Assembly: GCA_023055355.1 (NCBI GenBank)
Contig: JALJCS010000001.1
Location: 56,115,381 to 56,179,380, forward strand
Reading direction: 5' to 3'
DNA from: Agelaius tricolor
Taxonomy: Eukaryota; Chordata; Aves; Passeriformes; Icteridae
DNA: 64,000 nt
Shown: positions 61,981 to 64,000 of the stretch, piece after piece
Layout: each line of letters begins with the position of its first letter
Numbering within the stretch: position 1 is the first letter of the stretch
Program-made: the position numbers and the translations under genes
Notes under the pieces: model-generated
The model's database searches: none
Seen by the model: the letters and a program-made list of their open reading frames with translations, nothing else
Told to the model about the DNA's origin: nothing

Positions 61981-64000
61981 GCTCTCTTGTAGTATATGAA
62001 CACTCCTGGATACTCAAAAAGAAAGCCTGTCTGTGTATGAAAGATAGGAATCCTTTTCACTAGCACATTTAAGTATAGACTTAAACCCAGCAGTCAGATC
62101 ACTGCCCTGCCATGCTTTGAATTTGAAAGACCATGAAGGATATACTAGCACGATATTACTATAGCTTTTTTGAAAAAGATTTTCTTCCTGTGGTCCATTT
62201 TATCTTTGCCAGTTAAAAGTTGTTTCAAACTGGAGTAGACTGTCTGCAGCTCCTGAGGCACACCAGCTGCCATGCTGCAGTGCAGCATCGACCTCTGTGT
62301 TCTGGATGACTCCAACAGAATTGCTCGAGTCATTTGACATTAAAATAATGTTCAGTGACTCTGTCATTTTCAACCAATTTCCTGAATAATTTCAAATCTA
62401 TTAATATACAGGAAACTGCTGCTTGACAAAGGTTGGATTCTGTGAATGCAGGAGCACCAGTTAATTTTTAACTTCCCTTATTATCTGAAATGAAACCTGA
62501 TATGACAGACTCATTTTCAGTACCAGATAGTGAGGAAGATGGAAGCAATGAACACAACTGAACATCTTTGTCTGAAAAATTGCAGTGATCTTTTATTTTC
62601 CTTGTAGTCCAATGTTTTGCATGAAAAAAAGAAAGCTAAGCAAAAAATATGATGCTGCTGTACCAGGCTTAGGAGACTTTGCCCCAAAACCTAACAGAAA
62701 TTCAGGAGAAGAAATTTGATTTTATCCAAGAATTTTGCCTTTACACTTGTAGCTTATGAACTGAGCCTGTTGATTACAGTTACAAAAACCCAGCAATATT
62801 TTCTTTATTGGGCTTCTTGCCTGGAATGAAAACAAAAGCGCCAGCGGATGTATAATAGGCACAATCTAGATCTTGGTACTGCTTCTTTCAATGTTGCCTC
62901 CATTTTTATTTTCATGGGTTTACCTAATGACCTATTAAATAACACAAAAGCCAACATATAGCCTGATATTTTAGGGTGCTGAACTCCCTTAAAAATTATG
63001 CCAAATATTTTTTTAACTTACCTGTTACATTTTAGACAGCTAACAATTCTAGCTGGGAAGTTTACATCTGATTATTTTTCTCATGGCATCTTAGAGTATA
63101 TGCACTGAAGGGTGTCGGTGCCAAGTTACTTAAGGCTTGGTGAAAAGATCATTGCTCTGCTGAAGTGACTGACTGCATATCATGAGCCAGTAAGAACTGA
63201 ATCTTTAAAGAGTTTATTTTCAGCAGACAGAAAAAGGAATGATGTTGTCAGATTGAAAGATATGACATATTGTTTTACTTTGATGAATATTGAAGATTGT
63301 CTCTTAAAGTAAAATTGAAGACCTCAGATCTTCACATGTCAAAAAAATAGATAAGCCCAAGGGGAAAAAGGAAAGGGAACCATGAGCTAAAAATTGAACT
63401 GTTGAAATGTGGTGATTCTTGTAGTCATTATACTGCTGTCAATTAGATTAGCAAGTAGCTCTGGAAATGGTATTGGATGACAAAGTAATGGAAAACTTAT
63501 TTTGACTACAACCAATTGGCTTACAGAAAATTAGCTAATGAGTGACTTGAGTTTTCAGCTCAAAGGTGGATTTCTCAAACTCTCAATCTTCTGGATGAAT
63601 ACATAAAATAAATCGGATCATTATCTTCTTACAAGCAATATCTCTGGAACACAGAAAACAAACAACTCTCATTGCATTTTCCCCAAATACTTCTGAAGAA
63701 ATGGAAAATATGCATATCTCTCCTTCTTTGAAATAGGCAGACACTGAGTACTCTTTCTGTCAATCCAGCCTTCACAGAGGAACTCATAGAAAGGCAACAG
63801 TCCTCCCTGGACAGGAGACCAGCTTTAGCATTTGATGTAGGGAAAAGAACAACTGTAAAACAGGACAACTTTAGGGCAAAGAGACTCTGGTCTGAGTCCC
63901 CAGCACGATGAACACAAGCCTGGAACCACATGAAAAGAATATGACCATGTGCAAGGAAGTGAAAAATTTGCTTTGCGGCCTTCAAAGCATGGCCCATCTC

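Larger units (their letters stand above)
54239..64000. other. Unique AT-rich non-coding DNA to the window end
   Basis: No gene is supported. Frames are at most 94 codons except for a 122-codon minus-strand frame (63629-63997) that begins just inside the window edge and shows no recognisable domain. An LTR-end-like string lies at 57224-57245, a T24 run at 59440, a G8 run at 59641-59648 and a T18 run at 61963. Confidence 0.62.

Noticed and set aside
63629..63997. 122-codon minus-strand frame at the window edge
   Set aside because: No recognisable domain. Its position at the edge leaves its upstream context unknown.

Overview
The window looks like a piece of a bird genome. It is AT-rich and CpG-poor, and it is almost empty of long open frames: the longest ATG frame is 175 codons and resembles no protein I know. 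The repeats are the avian signature. There are several degenerate CR1 (chicken repeat 1) LINE pieces with the family's characteristic 3' ends, plus two long terminal repeats of types I recognise from avian endogenous retroviruses. I see no rRNA, tRNA, CRISPR array, operon or bacterial feature, and no confident protein-coding gene. The region is best read as intergenic sequence or the inside of a very large intron.

Layout. 1-12.8 kb: unique AT-rich DNA with an AT repeat, a perfect (GATA)12 microsatellite and a G/T-rich block holding a G-quadruplex motif; the GC is locally higher at 3.4-3.9 kb and 7.2-8.9 kb. 12.8-14.35 kb: a CR1 cluster with two minus-strand pieces and one plus-strand 3' end. 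14.35-23.1 kb: unique DNA with two good inverted repeats near 18.1 and 18.7 kb, a G15 run at 20.12 kb and one exon-like 65-nt segment at 22.8 kb. 23.15-23.3 kb: a plus-strand CR1 3' end. 24.95 kb: a TTTTC pentanucleotide repeat. 27.1-28.6 kb: an old minus-strand CR1 piece and an old plus-strand piece of the CR1 reverse-transcriptase region. 31.8-32.03 kb: the 3' part of an avian ERV LTR. 36.85-37.1 kb: a minus-strand CR1 reverse-transcriptase relic. 41.85-42.4 kb: a near full-length solo LTR of a second avian ERV family. 45.1-45.2 kb: a CR1-like 3' tail. 54.2 kb: a TTTTA repeat. The rest up to 64 kb is unique AT-rich DNA with homopolymer tracts and short hairpins.

No set of genes works together here. 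The most interesting items are a perfect 14-bp inverted repeat with a 43-nt spacer (18088-18158), a 12-bp near-continuous hairpin at 39.1 kb, an 11-bp hairpin at 49.67 kb, the exon-like segment at 22785-22849, and small CpG-retaining islets (33.72 and 26.55 kb) that could be conserved regulatory DNA. I did not find a convincing undescribed biological system. Repeat identities come from recalled family patterns, not from a database search.
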